64,000 bases of DNA from CAWAPS01 sp963783945 (lineage in GTDB: Bacteria; Actinomycetota; Acidimicrobiia; Acidimicrobiales; Palsa-688), in assembly GCA_963783945.1 (NCBI GenBank), contig CAWAPS010000006.1, positions 310,001 through 374,000 on the forward strand, read 5' to 3'. The number at the start of each line of letters is the position of its first letter. The stretch's first letter is position 1. Made by a program: the position numbers and the translations under genes. The notes beneath the pieces are model-generated. The model saw nothing but the letters and a program-made list of their open reading frames with translations, was not told the origin of the DNA and did no database searches. Positions 25,975 to 35,025 of the stretch are shown here, in pieces.

Positions 25975-28900
25975 TGCCACCCACATTGATCAACCTCATG
26001 GACCTGGACTCGGCGTGGCCGGACCGCCTTCCAGGCAGCCGGCTCCAGCGACTCGAGGTCTACAACTGGGGGACGTTCGACCGAGAGGTGTGGACGTTGG
26101 ACGTCGGCGGGCGCAACGCCCTCCTGACCGGTGATATCGGATCGGGCAAATCGACCCTTGTCGACGCCATTACCACCCTGCTACTCCCAGCTCACAAGAT
26201 CTCATACAACCGAGCGGCCGGGGCCGACACCCGGGAGCGGGATCTGAGGTCTTATGTCGAAGGGCACTACAAATCCGAACGCAACGAGACGACCGGCGTC
26301 TCGAAACCGGTCGGCATGCGCGACGCCAGTACTTTCTCGGTGATCCTCGGCGTCTTCACCAACCTGGACTTCAGCACGACCGTCACCCTGGCCCAGGTGT
26401 TCCGGCCCCGCGAACCCGGCCAGCCGGGGCAGCCCGAGCGGTTCTACGTGGTGGCGGACTCGGCGCTGTCCATCCGCGCCCACTTCTTCGGCTTCGGCGC
26501 CGAACTGGTTGGGCTCAAAAGGCGGCTGCGGGCCGCGGGGGCCAAGATAAGCGATACGTTCCCCGACTACGGACGCGAGTTCCGGCGTCGTCTCGGCATC
26601 GAGTCCGAGCAAGCGATGGAGTTGTTCCACCAGACGGTATCGATGAAGGCGGTGGACGATCTCACCGAGTTCGTCCGCAGCCACATGCTCGAACCATTTG
26701 ACACCAAGGCCCACATCGAGACTCTGGTCGAGCATTTCGAGAACCTGACCCGGGCCCACGAGGCAGTGGTCCGAGCCCGCCTTCAGCTGCAGATGCTCGA
26801 CCCGCTGGTCGCCGACCTTGACGCCTACGACGGCGCCACGGCCGCTATCGGCCGGCTGGCCACCCAGCAGGCTGCCCTCCCGATCTTCTTCGCCGAACGC
26901 TCCCGTCACGTATTCGAGACCCGACTGAGCGAGCTGTGCGCACAAGTATCCCGGGTGGAGGCCGCTGTAGCCGCCCTCGACGACGAGCTGTCCGGCCTCC
27001 GCCGCAGCGAAAGCCGACTGCAGGTAGAGATCGCCGGTCACGGAGGCAACCGCCTCCACGCCATTGCTCAGGAGCTGGACCTCCTCCAGGAAGAACAACC
27101 GGCTCGACGACAGAAACAGCAGGACCTCAACCAGCGGCTCAAGGGTGCAGGGCTCGAGCCTGTGGCCAGCGCCTCCCAGTTCGCCGCGGCCAAGGAGCGC
27201 GTCGCCGGGCGGGAAGCCGAGCTGCGCCAGGTTCAGGCCGACGCCCAGAACCGGCTCACCGAGGCAGCGGTCGAGCTCAGGGCGGTGCAGGACGAGGCCC
27301 GGTCGGTCAACGACGAGCTGCGCAGCCTCCAGTCCCGAGTCAACAACCTCCCGAGCGCCAGCCTGGCGCTGCGGGCTCGACTCACCACCGACCTGCGGAT
27401 CGACCCGGACGACCTGCCATTCGCCGGAGAGCTGATCCAGGTCCGAACCGACGCCACCGAGTGGGAAGGCGCGGCCGAGCGAGCCCTGCACAACTTCTCC
27501 CTCTCGATGCTGGTGCCAAACCAGTTCTACGACGCCGTGGCGACCTGGATCAACGAGCATCACCTGGCCGCTCGGCTCGTCTACTTCCGGGTTCCGGCCG
27601 CCATGGTGACACCGCCCCTCCCGGACCGGCCCGGAGGCCGCCCGCTGCTGCTCGACCAACTGGAGATCAGGCCGGACACCCCGTTCCACAGTTGGCTCGA
27701 ATCCGAGCTCGGCCGTCGGGCCAACCACTGCTGTGTCGACACGATGGCGGAGTTCCGCTCCACGACCAAGGCCGTCACCCGGGCCGGTCAGATCAAGGAA
27801 CGTGACCGCCACGAGAAGGACGACCGGCGCCGCATCGACGACCGCCGGGAGTACGTGCTCGGCTGGAGCAACGAGGCCAAGATCGAAACCCTCATCGACC
27901 ATGGGACCGCCATCCATCACCGGGTATCCGCCGTCGAACAGCAGGTTCAGGAGCTGAGAAAAGAAGAAGCCGGAGTGGCCCAAAGCCTCCTTTCCTTGGC
28001 AGCCCTGGCCGTGTATCAGCGATGGGACGAGGTCGATTGGGAGGCGCTCGTCAATCGAGTAGCGACCCTCGAAGACGAACGCCGCCGGATACTCCGCGCC
28101 TCGGACCGGTTATCGGCCCTGACCGCCGAGTTGGCGACGATCCAGGAGTCGATCAGTGGCAGCGAAGCCCGGCAACGGCAGCTACAGGTCGAGAAGGGAA
28201 GCATCGCAAACCAGCAGGAGTCTGCGGAGAGAGAGCTGGTCCGGGTCCGGGCTCTCCTCGCCAGCAACTCAGCATCGGACCTACCGCCCGACGTCCGAGA
28301 AGCCATCGAGACCCTCGTTGACGATGATGACGACGGCCCCCAGGAGGACGCGGCGTCGCTGGCCCGGGCTCAGCAGGCCGTCCACGAGAAGCTCACCCGT
28401 GAACACCAGAAAGCCCAGTCAGCTCAAAACAGTCTCGGTCGACGTGTGATCGCGGCGATGGCGGAGTTCCGTCACCGGTATCCGCAGGAGACCACCGATG
28501 TGGACGACTCGGTCGAAGCGGGCGGCGATTACCGGGAGCTGCACCGGCGGGTGGCCCAGGACGACCTCCCCCGCTTCGAACGGGAGTTCAAGGACTACCT
28601 CAATCAAAACACCATCCGAGACATCGCGGGGTTCGCGGCCAAGCTGCACGGCCACGAACGGGATATCAAAGACCGGATCGAGACGATCAACCAGTCCCTC
28701 GAGGACATCGACTACAACGAGGGCCGATACATCCGTCTGATCGCCGAGACCAGTCCCAACACCGACGTGCGCCAGTTCCGGTCCGATCTCCGGGCGTGCA
28801 CCGACGACGTGGTGAGCGCCGACCGCAGCGACCAGTACTCGGAGCAGAAATTCCTCCAGGTGAAAGCACTCATCGACCGGTTCAAGGGTCGAGAGGGATC

Positions 28901-29393
28901 CACCGAGATCGATCGCAACTGGACCCGCCGGGTGACTGACGTGCGGCAGTGGTTCGTTTTCTCGGCGTCCGAGCGGTGGCGAGACGGCGACGGCGAGTAC
29001 GAGCACTACAGCGACTCGGCCGGGAAGTCCGGGGGCCAGAAGGAAAAGCTGGCGTACACGATCCTGGCCGCCTCGCTCGCTTACCAGTTCAAACTGGATT
29101 GGGGGACGGCCCGCTCCAAGGCGTTCCGCTTCGTGGTTATAGACGAGGCGTTCAGCCGGGGATCGGAAGCGTCCACCCGTTACACGCTGAGCCTGTTCAC
29201 CCGGCTGGGATTGCAGCTGCTCATCGTCACCCCGCTGCAGAAGATCCATGTGATCGAGCCGCACGTTTCGGCCGTCGGCTTCGTCGACAATCCAAATGGC
29301 AACTACTCGAGGCTCATGTCGCTCACCATCACCGAGTTTCGCCGACAGGTGGAGCGGGTTGGCGCCGCCCGGGCCGGCGCCGTGACGGCGTGA
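25974..29393 (+). CDS. jetC: Wadjet SMC-like ATPase JetC
   Basis: The 1139-residue protein is an SMC/MukB-like ATPase. Walker A GDIGSGKST is at residues 53-61. The ABC signature-like KSGGQKEK is near 1018-1025 and Walker B VVIDEAFSRGS near 1054-1064. Long coiled-coil segments rich in Glu, Arg and Gln lie between them. It drives ATP-dependent loop extrusion on DNA, letting JetD cut small circles. The last residues (RAGAVTA) are encoded by the beginning of a repeat array that continues toward jetD, so the extreme C-terminus may be recent. Confidence 0.93.
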   Translation: MPPTLINLMDLDSAWPDRLPGSRLQRLEVYNWGTFDREVWTLDVGGRNALLTGDIGSGKSTLVDAITTLLLPAHKISYNRAAGADTRERDLRSYVEGHYKSERNETTGVSKPVGMRDASTFSVILGVFTNLDFSTTVTLAQVFRPREPGQPGQPERFYVVADSALSIRAHFFGFGAELVGLKRRLRAAGAKISDTFPDYGREFRRRLGIESEQAMELFHQTVSMKAVDDLTEFVRSHMLEPFDTKAHIETLVEHFENLTRAHEAVVRARLQLQMLDPLVADLDAYDGATAAIGRLATQQAALPIFFAERSRHVFETRLSELCAQVSRVEAAVAALDDELSGLRRSESRLQVEIAGHGGNRLHAIAQELDLLQEEQPARRQKQQDLNQRLKGAGLEPVASASQFAAAKERVAGREAELRQVQADAQNRLTEAAVELRAVQDEARSVNDELRSLQSRVNNLPSASLALRARLTTDLRIDPDDLPFAGELIQVRTDATEWEGAAERALHNFSLSMLVPNQFYDAVATWINEHHLAARLVYFRVPAAMVTPPLPDRPGGRPLLLDQLEIRPDTPFHSWLESELGRRANHCCVDTMAEFRSTTKAVTRAGQIKERDRHEKDDRRRIDDRREYVLGWSNEAKIETLIDHGTAIHHRVSAVEQQVQELRKEEAGVAQSLLSLAALAVYQRWDEVDWEALVNRVATLEDERRRILRASDRLSALTAELATIQESISGSEARQRQLQVEKGSIANQQESAERELVRVRALLASNSASDLPPDVREAIETLVDDDDDGPQEDAASLARAQQAVHEKLTREHQKAQSAQNSLGRRVIAAMAEFRHRYPQETTDVDDSVEAGGDYRELHRRVAQDDLPRFEREFKDYLNQNTIRDIAGFAAKLHGHERDIKDRIETINQSLEDIDYNEGRYIRLIAETSPNTDVRQFRSDLRACTDDVVSADRSDQYSEQKFLQVKALIDRFKGREGSTEIDRNWTRRVTDVRQWFVFSASERWRDGDGEYEHYSDSAGKSGGQKEKLAYTILAASLAYQFKLDWGTARSKAFRFVVIDEAFSRGSEASTRYTLSLFTRLGLQLLIVTPLQKIHVIEPHVSAVGFVDNPNGNYSRLMSLTITEFRRQVERVGAARAGAVTA

Positions 29394-29545
29394 CCGGCGT
29401 GACGAGCGTGACGGCTGGGGCCGGCGCCGTGAGAGCGTGACGCCGTGAGAGCGTGACGGCGTGACCCGCGTGACCGGCCTGACCGGCCTGAGAGCGTGAC
29501 GACCGGGGGTTCGCGCCTTGAGAGCGTGACCGCGTGACCGGCCCC
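29394..29545 (+). repeat. Degenerate GCGTGAC repeat array at the jetC-jetD junction
   Basis: About 150 bases are built from variants of GAGAGCGTGACGGCGTGAC and the shorter GTGACCGG. The array runs from the jetC stop into the first codons of jetD. It contains many TGA and GTG triplets in different frames. Unlike the first three jet genes, jetD is therefore separated by a 140-base gap. Confidence 0.85.
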
Positions 29546-30766
29546 GGCCGGCGCCCAGGCGCACCCGGGTGGACCGAGGTCGGCCAGCTGACAGCCATCC
29601 TGCGCCGGCGGTGGGATACCGGGCTCTACTTGAAGGGCCACCTGGCCCAAGAGCCATGGCAACCGGTCGAGCTGCCGGTGAAGGGCCCGACCGCGGGTGA
29701 GCTGCTCGACCGGCTCGACGAAGCCCGGCAGTGGTTGGGGCGATTCGAGCGGGGCACCGGTCAGTTCTACGTTGAGTACCGGGTGGTCCAGGGCCGTCAC
29801 CTGGGCGCCAACCGCATCCCGGCCCGGGTCAGGGTCGAGTCGTTCGAGCAGCTGTGCCGCATCCTGCAAACCGGGCCCGAGGTGCAGAGACTCGACCAGC
29901 TGTTGGCCCGCACCCGTGATCGGCTCCCGGCCGCCGTGCCGTGGACAGTTGCCAACCCGCAGGCGGCGCTGCGCAACGAAGCCGTCTGGGACAGGGCGCT
30001 CGAGACGGTGCGGTGGATCTCCGGTCACGAACCGGACCGCCTCTACCTGCGCCAGATGGACGTGGAGAGTGTCGACACCAAGTTCGTGGAAAGGCATCAC
30101 CGTTTGCTCGACCAGCTCCTGACGGCGGTCCTGCCAGCCGATCGGATGGATAGGGAGGCGGACAGCTTCGCGGCGCGGTTCCGTTTTCTCGAGAAACCCT
30201 CTTACACCCGCTTCCGGTTGCTCGACCCGGAGGCGTTCAGCTCACACTTCACTGAGATGACGGTACGGACCGACGAGCTCGCCGGGACCGTCCCCGCGGC
30301 CACCACGATTTTCATCGTCGAGAACGAGGTGACCTATCTGGCCTTTCCTCGGGTATCAAGGGCAATGGTCGTGTTCGGGTCGGGTTTCGCCCTAGCCGGC
30401 CTCACGGGCCCGGCCCGTCTGCCGTGGCTGTCCGATAAGGACGTCGTCTACTGGGGCGACGTCGACACCCACGGATTCGCCATTCTGGATCGACTGCGCG
30501 CTCGTCTCGGCTCCGTGCGATCGATCCTCATGGACCGTGAGACTCTCCTGGCTCATCCCCGTCAATGGGTGACCGAGCCCAACCCGACCTCCCGGACCAC
30601 GTCGCACCTGACGCCCGAGGAGGCACTCCTGTATCGAGATCTGGTTGAGGGAACCTACGGGGAGTCGGTCCGCCTTGAGCAGGAACGGATCCGTTTTTCG
30701 ATCCTCGAGTGCGCCTTGCAGCCGTGGACCGCGACCCAGAGCCTCAGGACTAACCGCTTGCGATGA
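29534..30766 (+). CDS. jetD: Wadjet nuclease subunit JetD (DUF3322/DUF2220)
   Basis: The 410-residue protein is read from a GTG at 29534; an in-frame TGA at 29519 excludes a longer form. The N-terminal half is DUF3322-like. The C-terminal half is the DUF2220 toprim-like domain with IFIVENEVTYLAFP near residue 259 and YWGDVDTHGFAILDRLR near 306, giving the acidic E and D-x-D residues of topoisomerase VI-like enzymes. JetD cuts DNA recognised by JetABC. No good ribosome site precedes the GTG, and the first about 12 residues are repeat-like. The 3' end overlaps the convergent Rieske gene by 17 bases. Confidence 0.91.
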   Translation: MTGPGRRPGAPGWTEVGQLTAILRRRWDTGLYLKGHLAQEPWQPVELPVKGPTAGELLDRLDEARQWLGRFERGTGQFYVEYRVVQGRHLGANRIPARVRVESFEQLCRILQTGPEVQRLDQLLARTRDRLPAAVPWTVANPQAALRNEAVWDRALETVRWISGHEPDRLYLRQMDVESVDTKFVERHHRLLDQLLTAVLPADRMDREADSFAARFRFLEKPSYTRFRLLDPEAFSSHFTEMTVRTDELAGTVPAATTIFIVENEVTYLAFPRVSRAMVVFGSGFALAGLTGPARLPWLSDKDVVYWGDVDTHGFAILDRLRARLGSVRSILMDRETLLAHPRQWVTEPNPTSRTTSHLTPEEALLYRDLVEGTYGESVRLEQERIRFSILECALQPWTATQSLRTNRLR

Positions 30767-32144
30767 CCCGGTCGAGCTGCTCGTGCAGGTTCGCAATCGT
30801 CTTCTCGAAGCTGGGCGAGAGCCGGCTGTGCTCGAAGCTCGGAGAGTGCAGGCCGCGCTGCTGGCGCTCGATGTTGCTGAAGTCCTGCCGCGGGATCAGA
30901 CCCCAGTGCTCGGAGTCCTCCTTGTCGAACACCCCGAGCAGAGAAGCCCTTTCGGGTTCCTTGCCGACCGGGTAGGTGGTCAGGGACCACACGTCGAACA
31001 GGCACCACTCCGGGTCGTCCTTGTACGGTCGCATCCGGTAGCACAGGCAGTTGGCGAACATCGGCAGCATGAAATAGTTCGGGAAAACGTAGAGCTCGCC
31101 GCCCCACTGCTTCAGATTTTCCGTAACTGGCGGCATCGGGATGCCGGCGCCCGCGGCGTACTCGAACAGCGCCTTCATGGCTTCGTCGACGAAGTTCGGA
31201 TCGTCCTTGCCCACCTTGTTGCGCAGCGCTTCGAACACCAGGACGTCCCTATCGAGCGTCATCGCATCCTGACCGTCGGCCAGCAGCCGGCCGGCCTCGA
31301 TGAACTGCTCGCCGTCCCAACCGGTCCGGTAGTCCTCGGCGCTGTAGAACCGCCCGTGGCCGCCGCGGAACGCATCGTACGCCGTGCCCAGGGTTTGCCA
31401 GGCCGCCCATTCCTCGCCGCCGCCCATGAGGAGCTGGGGGTGGGTCTGCATTACGTGATAGCCCTCGAGGAACGCCTCCTGGGTCAGCTTCCAGTTGGCG
31501 TTGAGAATTACCTGTTTCCACCACTTGACCCGCATGTTGCCCACGCCGATCGAGTCGGCCAGGTCCATGATCGGGGACAGCGCCTGCTTCAGCGGCGGGG
31601 CGTCGAGGTCCATGTTGATCCACACCATGCCCGACCACACTTCGACCAGGCACTCCCGCAGCCGCAGATCTTCCGGCTGCATGGACGTCGGGTCGAACGA
31701 GTCCTCCATGAACACGAACGCCGAGGACCCATCGAGGTTCCACCGCCACCCGTGGAAGGGACAAACTATCTTGCCCCCCGGCAACCGGCCACAACCCTTC
31801 GCCAGCTCCGTCGCCCGATGGCGGCACGCATTGTGCAGCGCCTTCACCGAACCGTCTTGCTGGCGCACGATCAGAATGGAGTTCCCCACGACTTCGTACT
31901 CAACGAAGTCGCCCGGATTGGGGATCTCCTCCAACCGGGCCGCCATCTGCCACGTGTGGGGCCAGAGATGCTTCTTCTCCAGATCGAAGAACTCCCGCGA
32001 GTAGTACCGCTCCTTGGGTACCTCCGTCGACGTCGTCATGGCGAACGGAACCTTGGCCTGAAGCTCCGGCGGGTTCGGGCCCGGCGCGAGCTGATCGTCG
32101 GGGAACTCGGCTGACTTGCCGGGGGAGGGCTGGGTAATCGTCAT
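30750..32144 (-). CDS. Rieske aromatic-ring-hydroxylating oxygenase, alpha subunit
   Basis: The 464-residue protein has a Rieske cluster motif C107-R-H109 ... C128-P-F-H131. A non-haem iron site lies in EGYHVMQTHPQL near residue 230. It belongs to the ring-hydroxylating oxygenase alpha subunits and needs a ferredoxin/reductase not present in the window. Its tail overlaps jetD by 17 bases. Its leader is a 13-bp tandem repeat that carries GAAGGGAT ribosome-site-like words. It is only distantly similar to the Rieske protein at 10241. Confidence 0.88.
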   Translation of the reverse strand: MTITQPSPGKSAEFPDDQLAPGPNPPELQAKVPFAMTTSTEVPKERYYSREFFDLEKKHLWPHTWQMAARLEEIPNPGDFVEYEVVGNSILIVRQQDGSVKALHNACRHRATELAKGCGRLPGGKIVCPFHGWRWNLDGSSAFVFMEDSFDPTSMQPEDLRLRECLVEVWSGMVWINMDLDAPPLKQALSPIMDLADSIGVGNMRVKWWKQVILNANWKLTQEAFLEGYHVMQTHPQLLMGGGEEWAAWQTLGTAYDAFRGGHGRFYSAEDYRTGWDGEQFIEAGRLLADGQDAMTLDRDVLVFEALRNKVGKDDPNFVDEAMKALFEYAAGAGIPMPPVTENLKQWGGELYVFPNYFMLPMFANCLCYRMRPYKDDPEWCLFDVWSLTTYPVGKEPERASLLGVFDKEDSEHWGLIPRQDFSNIERQQRGLHSPSFEHSRLSPSFEKTIANLHEQLDRVIASG

Positions 32145-32152
32145 CGTGTTTT

Positions 32153-32203
32153 ATCCCTTCGGATGATCCCTTCGGATGATCCTGTCGGATGATCCCTTCG
32201 GAG
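32153..32203 (-). repeat. 13-bp tandem repeat in the Rieske gene leader
   Basis: Four direct copies of ATCCCTTCGGATG (plus-strand reading; copy 3 differs at two bases, copy 4 is one base short) end eight bases before the Rieske ATG at 32144. Read on the coding strand, each unit contains GAAGGGAT, a plausible ribosome site, so copy number sets how many such sites precede the start. Confidence 0.9.
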
Positions 32204-32287
32204 ATCGGCTCTGCCGGTCGCCCTGTTAACCCTAGTAGGGGAGAGGAAGTAGCGGGGAGAGAAGGGCGATCTCGTAGTGTGGCGGAG

Positions 32288-33031
32288 ATGATCGACCAGC
32301 ATCTCGAGATCCAGACCACCGACGGGACGATGAACACGTTCGTGACCCGGCCTGAGAGCGATGGTCCGCATCCCGTGGTTTTCTTCTACATGGACGCTCC
32401 GGGCAAGCGGGAGGAGCTGCACGACATGGCCCGGCGGATCGGCACCGTGGGGTACTACGTGGTTCTCCCCAACTTGTACTACCGCGATGTCCGCGACTTC
32501 GATGCCACCCCGGACATGCCGGCCCACGCCGAACGGCTGATGGAGCTCATGAATGGGCTGGACTACGCCAAGGTGGCCACCGACACCGCAGCCATGCTTG
32601 CCTATGTCGACGCCGACCCCGCGGCGAGGTCAGACCGAATTGGAGCCGTCGGCTATTGCATGAGCGGGCCCTTCGCGTACGCCATGGCGGGAATGTTCCC
32701 TGACCGGATCCGGGCGGCCGCCTCGATCTACGGCGTCCGACTTCACGGCGAGGGATCGCCGCAGGATCTGACCGCGAACATCACCGGCGAGTTGTACTTC
32801 GCGTGCGCCGCCCTGGATCCCTACGCGCCCAAGGAGACGATCGATGGACTCGAGGCCCATCTCGGCGAGGTTGGGGTCAACGCTCGAGTCGAGTGGTATC
32901 CGGGTTGTGACCACGGCTTCGCTTTCCCCAGTCGCGACGGGGCGTACGACAAGCAGGCTTGCGAGCGCCACTACGAGCGCCTGTTCGACCTCTTCGATCG
33001 CAATCTCCGCAGCAATCCGGGAATCAGGTGA
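32288..33031 (+). CDS. Dienelactone hydrolase family protein
   Basis: The 247-residue alpha/beta hydrolase has the dienelactone-hydrolase nucleophile elbow GYCMSG with Cys near residue 120. The catalytic histidine is in CDHGFAF near residue 205. The family hydrolyses lactones and esters in aromatic ring degradation. The ATG at 32288 was chosen; a GTG nine bases upstream is an alternative. It is divergent from the Rieske oxygenase, a pairing that fits ring cleavage pathways. The stop overlaps the convergent tannase-like gene by eight bases. Confidence 0.87.
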   Translation: MIDQHLEIQTTDGTMNTFVTRPESDGPHPVVFFYMDAPGKREELHDMARRIGTVGYYVVLPNLYYRDVRDFDATPDMPAHAERLMELMNGLDYAKVATDTAAMLAYVDADPAARSDRIGAVGYCMSGPFAYAMAGMFPDRIRAAASIYGVRLHGEGSPQDLTANITGELYFACAALDPYAPKETIDGLEAHLGEVGVNARVEWYPGCDHGFAFPSRDGAYDKQACERHYERLFDLFDRNLRSNPGIR

Positions 33032-34985
33032 CGACCACCCGTGCTCGCCCGAGGTTCTGGACCCGGCCGTACGGGGTCCGGGCGTCGCCGTCCCGCTGCG
33101 ACGTGGCCCGAATGACCGCGAAGTACGTGCCGGGCTGGCCGTAGGCGTGGGTCTCTGACAGCCGGACGACCGGTTGCGGATCGTCGATCCGGGCCGGGTG
33201 GGGAAAGGTGCCGAGCCCCTCGAAATCCCATTCCGCCGCCACCACTTCGCCGGCGCCGGGAGGGACCTCGATGGTGGCGTTGAAGGTTACCGTTTCGCCT
33301 ACCGAGACGTCGGCTCTGTTACTCCCGTTAGTGCTACTCCCGTTAACCGTCAGCTCCACGACCGGCTGTATGCCTCCTCGCTCGGCCGCCCCGGCAGGGA
33401 CGTGGACCTGCGAGTTCACAACCTCATAGGTGGTGTCAGACGGTCGTTCGCCCTTCTCCACCCACGCGCTCAGGTCGCGCAACCCCTGCTGCAGCGCCCC
33501 GCCGTAGCTGACGGCGTGAGCGTGGGCCTCGACGCTGGCCGGATCATCGTGCTGGGCGTGATCGATGTACCACAGCGCGAACTCAGCCCCGGATCCCAGC
33601 GCCTGGTGCACCGCGGACCGGTACCAGTCGGCCTGCCACGGCAGCGCGTCGATGTCCATCAGCACCTCGAGCACGAGCGTCTTGGCGGTGATGCGACCGT
33701 TCATCTCGGAGCCTACGGTGTTGACCGCGGTCACCGGGCCGACGAGTACCTGGCGTTGCGGGTAGGCCGGCGTGCCGTCGGGCCGGCGGAACTGGTCCCA
33801 GCCGTACAGGTCCGGGCTCGGCACCTGATGACGCTGGTAGGTCTGCAGGGCCAGCGGCCAGGAGTTGTCGATCTGCACCCGGTCGCCGGCCTCGATGCTG
33901 CCCAGCACCCCGAAATCGACCGAGAAGGCGAATCCCACGCGCTTGCCGTCGACCCAGGCGATGGGGATGCTCCGGCCGGCGGACGGGCCGCTGGTGAGGA
34001 CGAGGTGGGAGTCGGAGATGTCCCAATCGGGCACGCTCGCCAGCTCGAGCTGGGTCGGGAAACCCTCGATCACCGCGGCGACGGCCGTGTCGAACTGGGC
34101 TCGCTCGGCCCGGATCGACGAGGCCCGATCGCTCCCCAGGTAGCCCGGCTCGCTCCAGAAGTCCTCCACGTAGGTCGGGTCCAGCGCCGGCACCAGGCCG
34201 GCCACGTTGGAGAAGTAGCCACTGGTCAATGTCTCGTGGTTCCACCAGCCCCGCATCGGATAGCCGAGCCGCCACGCCTCGTAGAGCGCGGCCCGCTCCT
34301 CCTCGTTCAGATCCGCGAAGGGGTCGCCGCTGCCGCCCGGCTCGATGGCGTCGAGGACACCCGGGAACCGGTTGCGCTGCCTCAGCACCCGCAGCGCGTG
34401 CATACGGACCGTGAACATGCTGGGGACGGAGTTCGGCGTGCCCATGACGAAGGGGAGGAAGCCGTCCCATACGCCGGCGGTGTTTTCCGCCGCTCCGACG
34501 ACCTGGTAGGCCCCACCGCTGCCACCGAACAGATAGCCGTAGGGCCGATGCTCACCGAAGAGCTCTGCCGCCACCACCCGCGAGTACTTGGCCGCCGCCG
34601 CATTGACCCGGTAGGCCGCGATCGCCGGGTCGCTGTCCGCCATGCGGTCGGCGCCGCCAAGGTTGGTCTGGACGTAATAGGCGCCGCTGTCGATGGTGAA
34701 ACCGAGGTTGCCCGTCGCCACCGCGAATGCGATCGGGAACGGCCCGACGTCCTCGCTCAGCGCCATCGGGTAGGTGTTGTGGAAGAACCGGCCCTGGTAG
34801 AGATCGGCAGGGGGGAAATAAAGGGAGAACCGTGCGTCGGTCCCGGTGAATCCCCCGTGCACGTACCGATGAGGCACGGGATCGCTCCGGTCCTCGCTGA
34901 CGTCGACGTACGGCTTGTCGTAGCGCGGGTCAATCGAGTCTCCGGTTATAGCCACAGTCACAGCCACAGTCTCACGGTCCGACAT
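33024..34985 (-). CDS. Tannase-like alpha/beta hydrolase with C-terminal PKD domain
   Basis: The 653-residue protein has an alpha/beta-hydrolase-like core with YGYLFGGSGGAYQVVGAAENT near residue 165 as a likely nucleophile elbow. WYIDHAQHDDP near residue 485 is a possible histidine region. A C-terminal immunoglobulin-like PKD domain begins near residue 545 (VELTVNGSSTNGSNRADVSV) and ends with the YGQPGTYFAVIRAT signature. No signal peptide is visible, which is unusual because PKD domains are normally extracellular. Tannase or feruloyl-esterase similarity is tentative. It is the last gene of the minus-strand catabolic operon. Confidence 0.65.
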   Translation of the reverse strand: MSDRETVAVTVAITGDSIDPRYDKPYVDVSEDRSDPVPHRYVHGGFTGTDARFSLYFPPADLYQGRFFHNTYPMALSEDVGPFPIAFAVATGNLGFTIDSGAYYVQTNLGGADRMADSDPAIAAYRVNAAAAKYSRVVAAELFGEHRPYGYLFGGSGGAYQVVGAAENTAGVWDGFLPFVMGTPNSVPSMFTVRMHALRVLRQRNRFPGVLDAIEPGGSGDPFADLNEEERAALYEAWRLGYPMRGWWNHETLTSGYFSNVAGLVPALDPTYVEDFWSEPGYLGSDRASSIRAERAQFDTAVAAVIEGFPTQLELASVPDWDISDSHLVLTSGPSAGRSIPIAWVDGKRVGFAFSVDFGVLGSIEAGDRVQIDNSWPLALQTYQRHQVPSPDLYGWDQFRRPDGTPAYPQRQVLVGPVTAVNTVGSEMNGRITAKTLVLEVLMDIDALPWQADWYRSAVHQALGSGAEFALWYIDHAQHDDPASVEAHAHAVSYGGALQQGLRDLSAWVEKGERPSDTTYEVVNSQVHVPAGAAERGGIQPVVELTVNGSSTNGSNRADVSVGETVTFNATIEVPPGAGEVVAAEWDFEGLGTFPHPARIDDPQPVVRLSETHAYGQPGTYFAVIRATSQRDGDARTPYGRVQNLGRARVVVT

Positions 34986-35025
34986 CAGCGCTCTCTCCTG
35001 TTCATCTCACGACTCGAGTCACGAC

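Noticed and set aside
26202..27983. A 593-codon open frame antisense to jetC.
   Set aside because: It is a GC-rich codon-position shadow of jetC; no ribosome site or recognisable domain.
32189..32287. N-terminal extension of the dienelactone hydrolase.
   Set aside because: The extension is encoded by the 13-bp repeat and leader; conserved sequence begins at the ATG at 32288.
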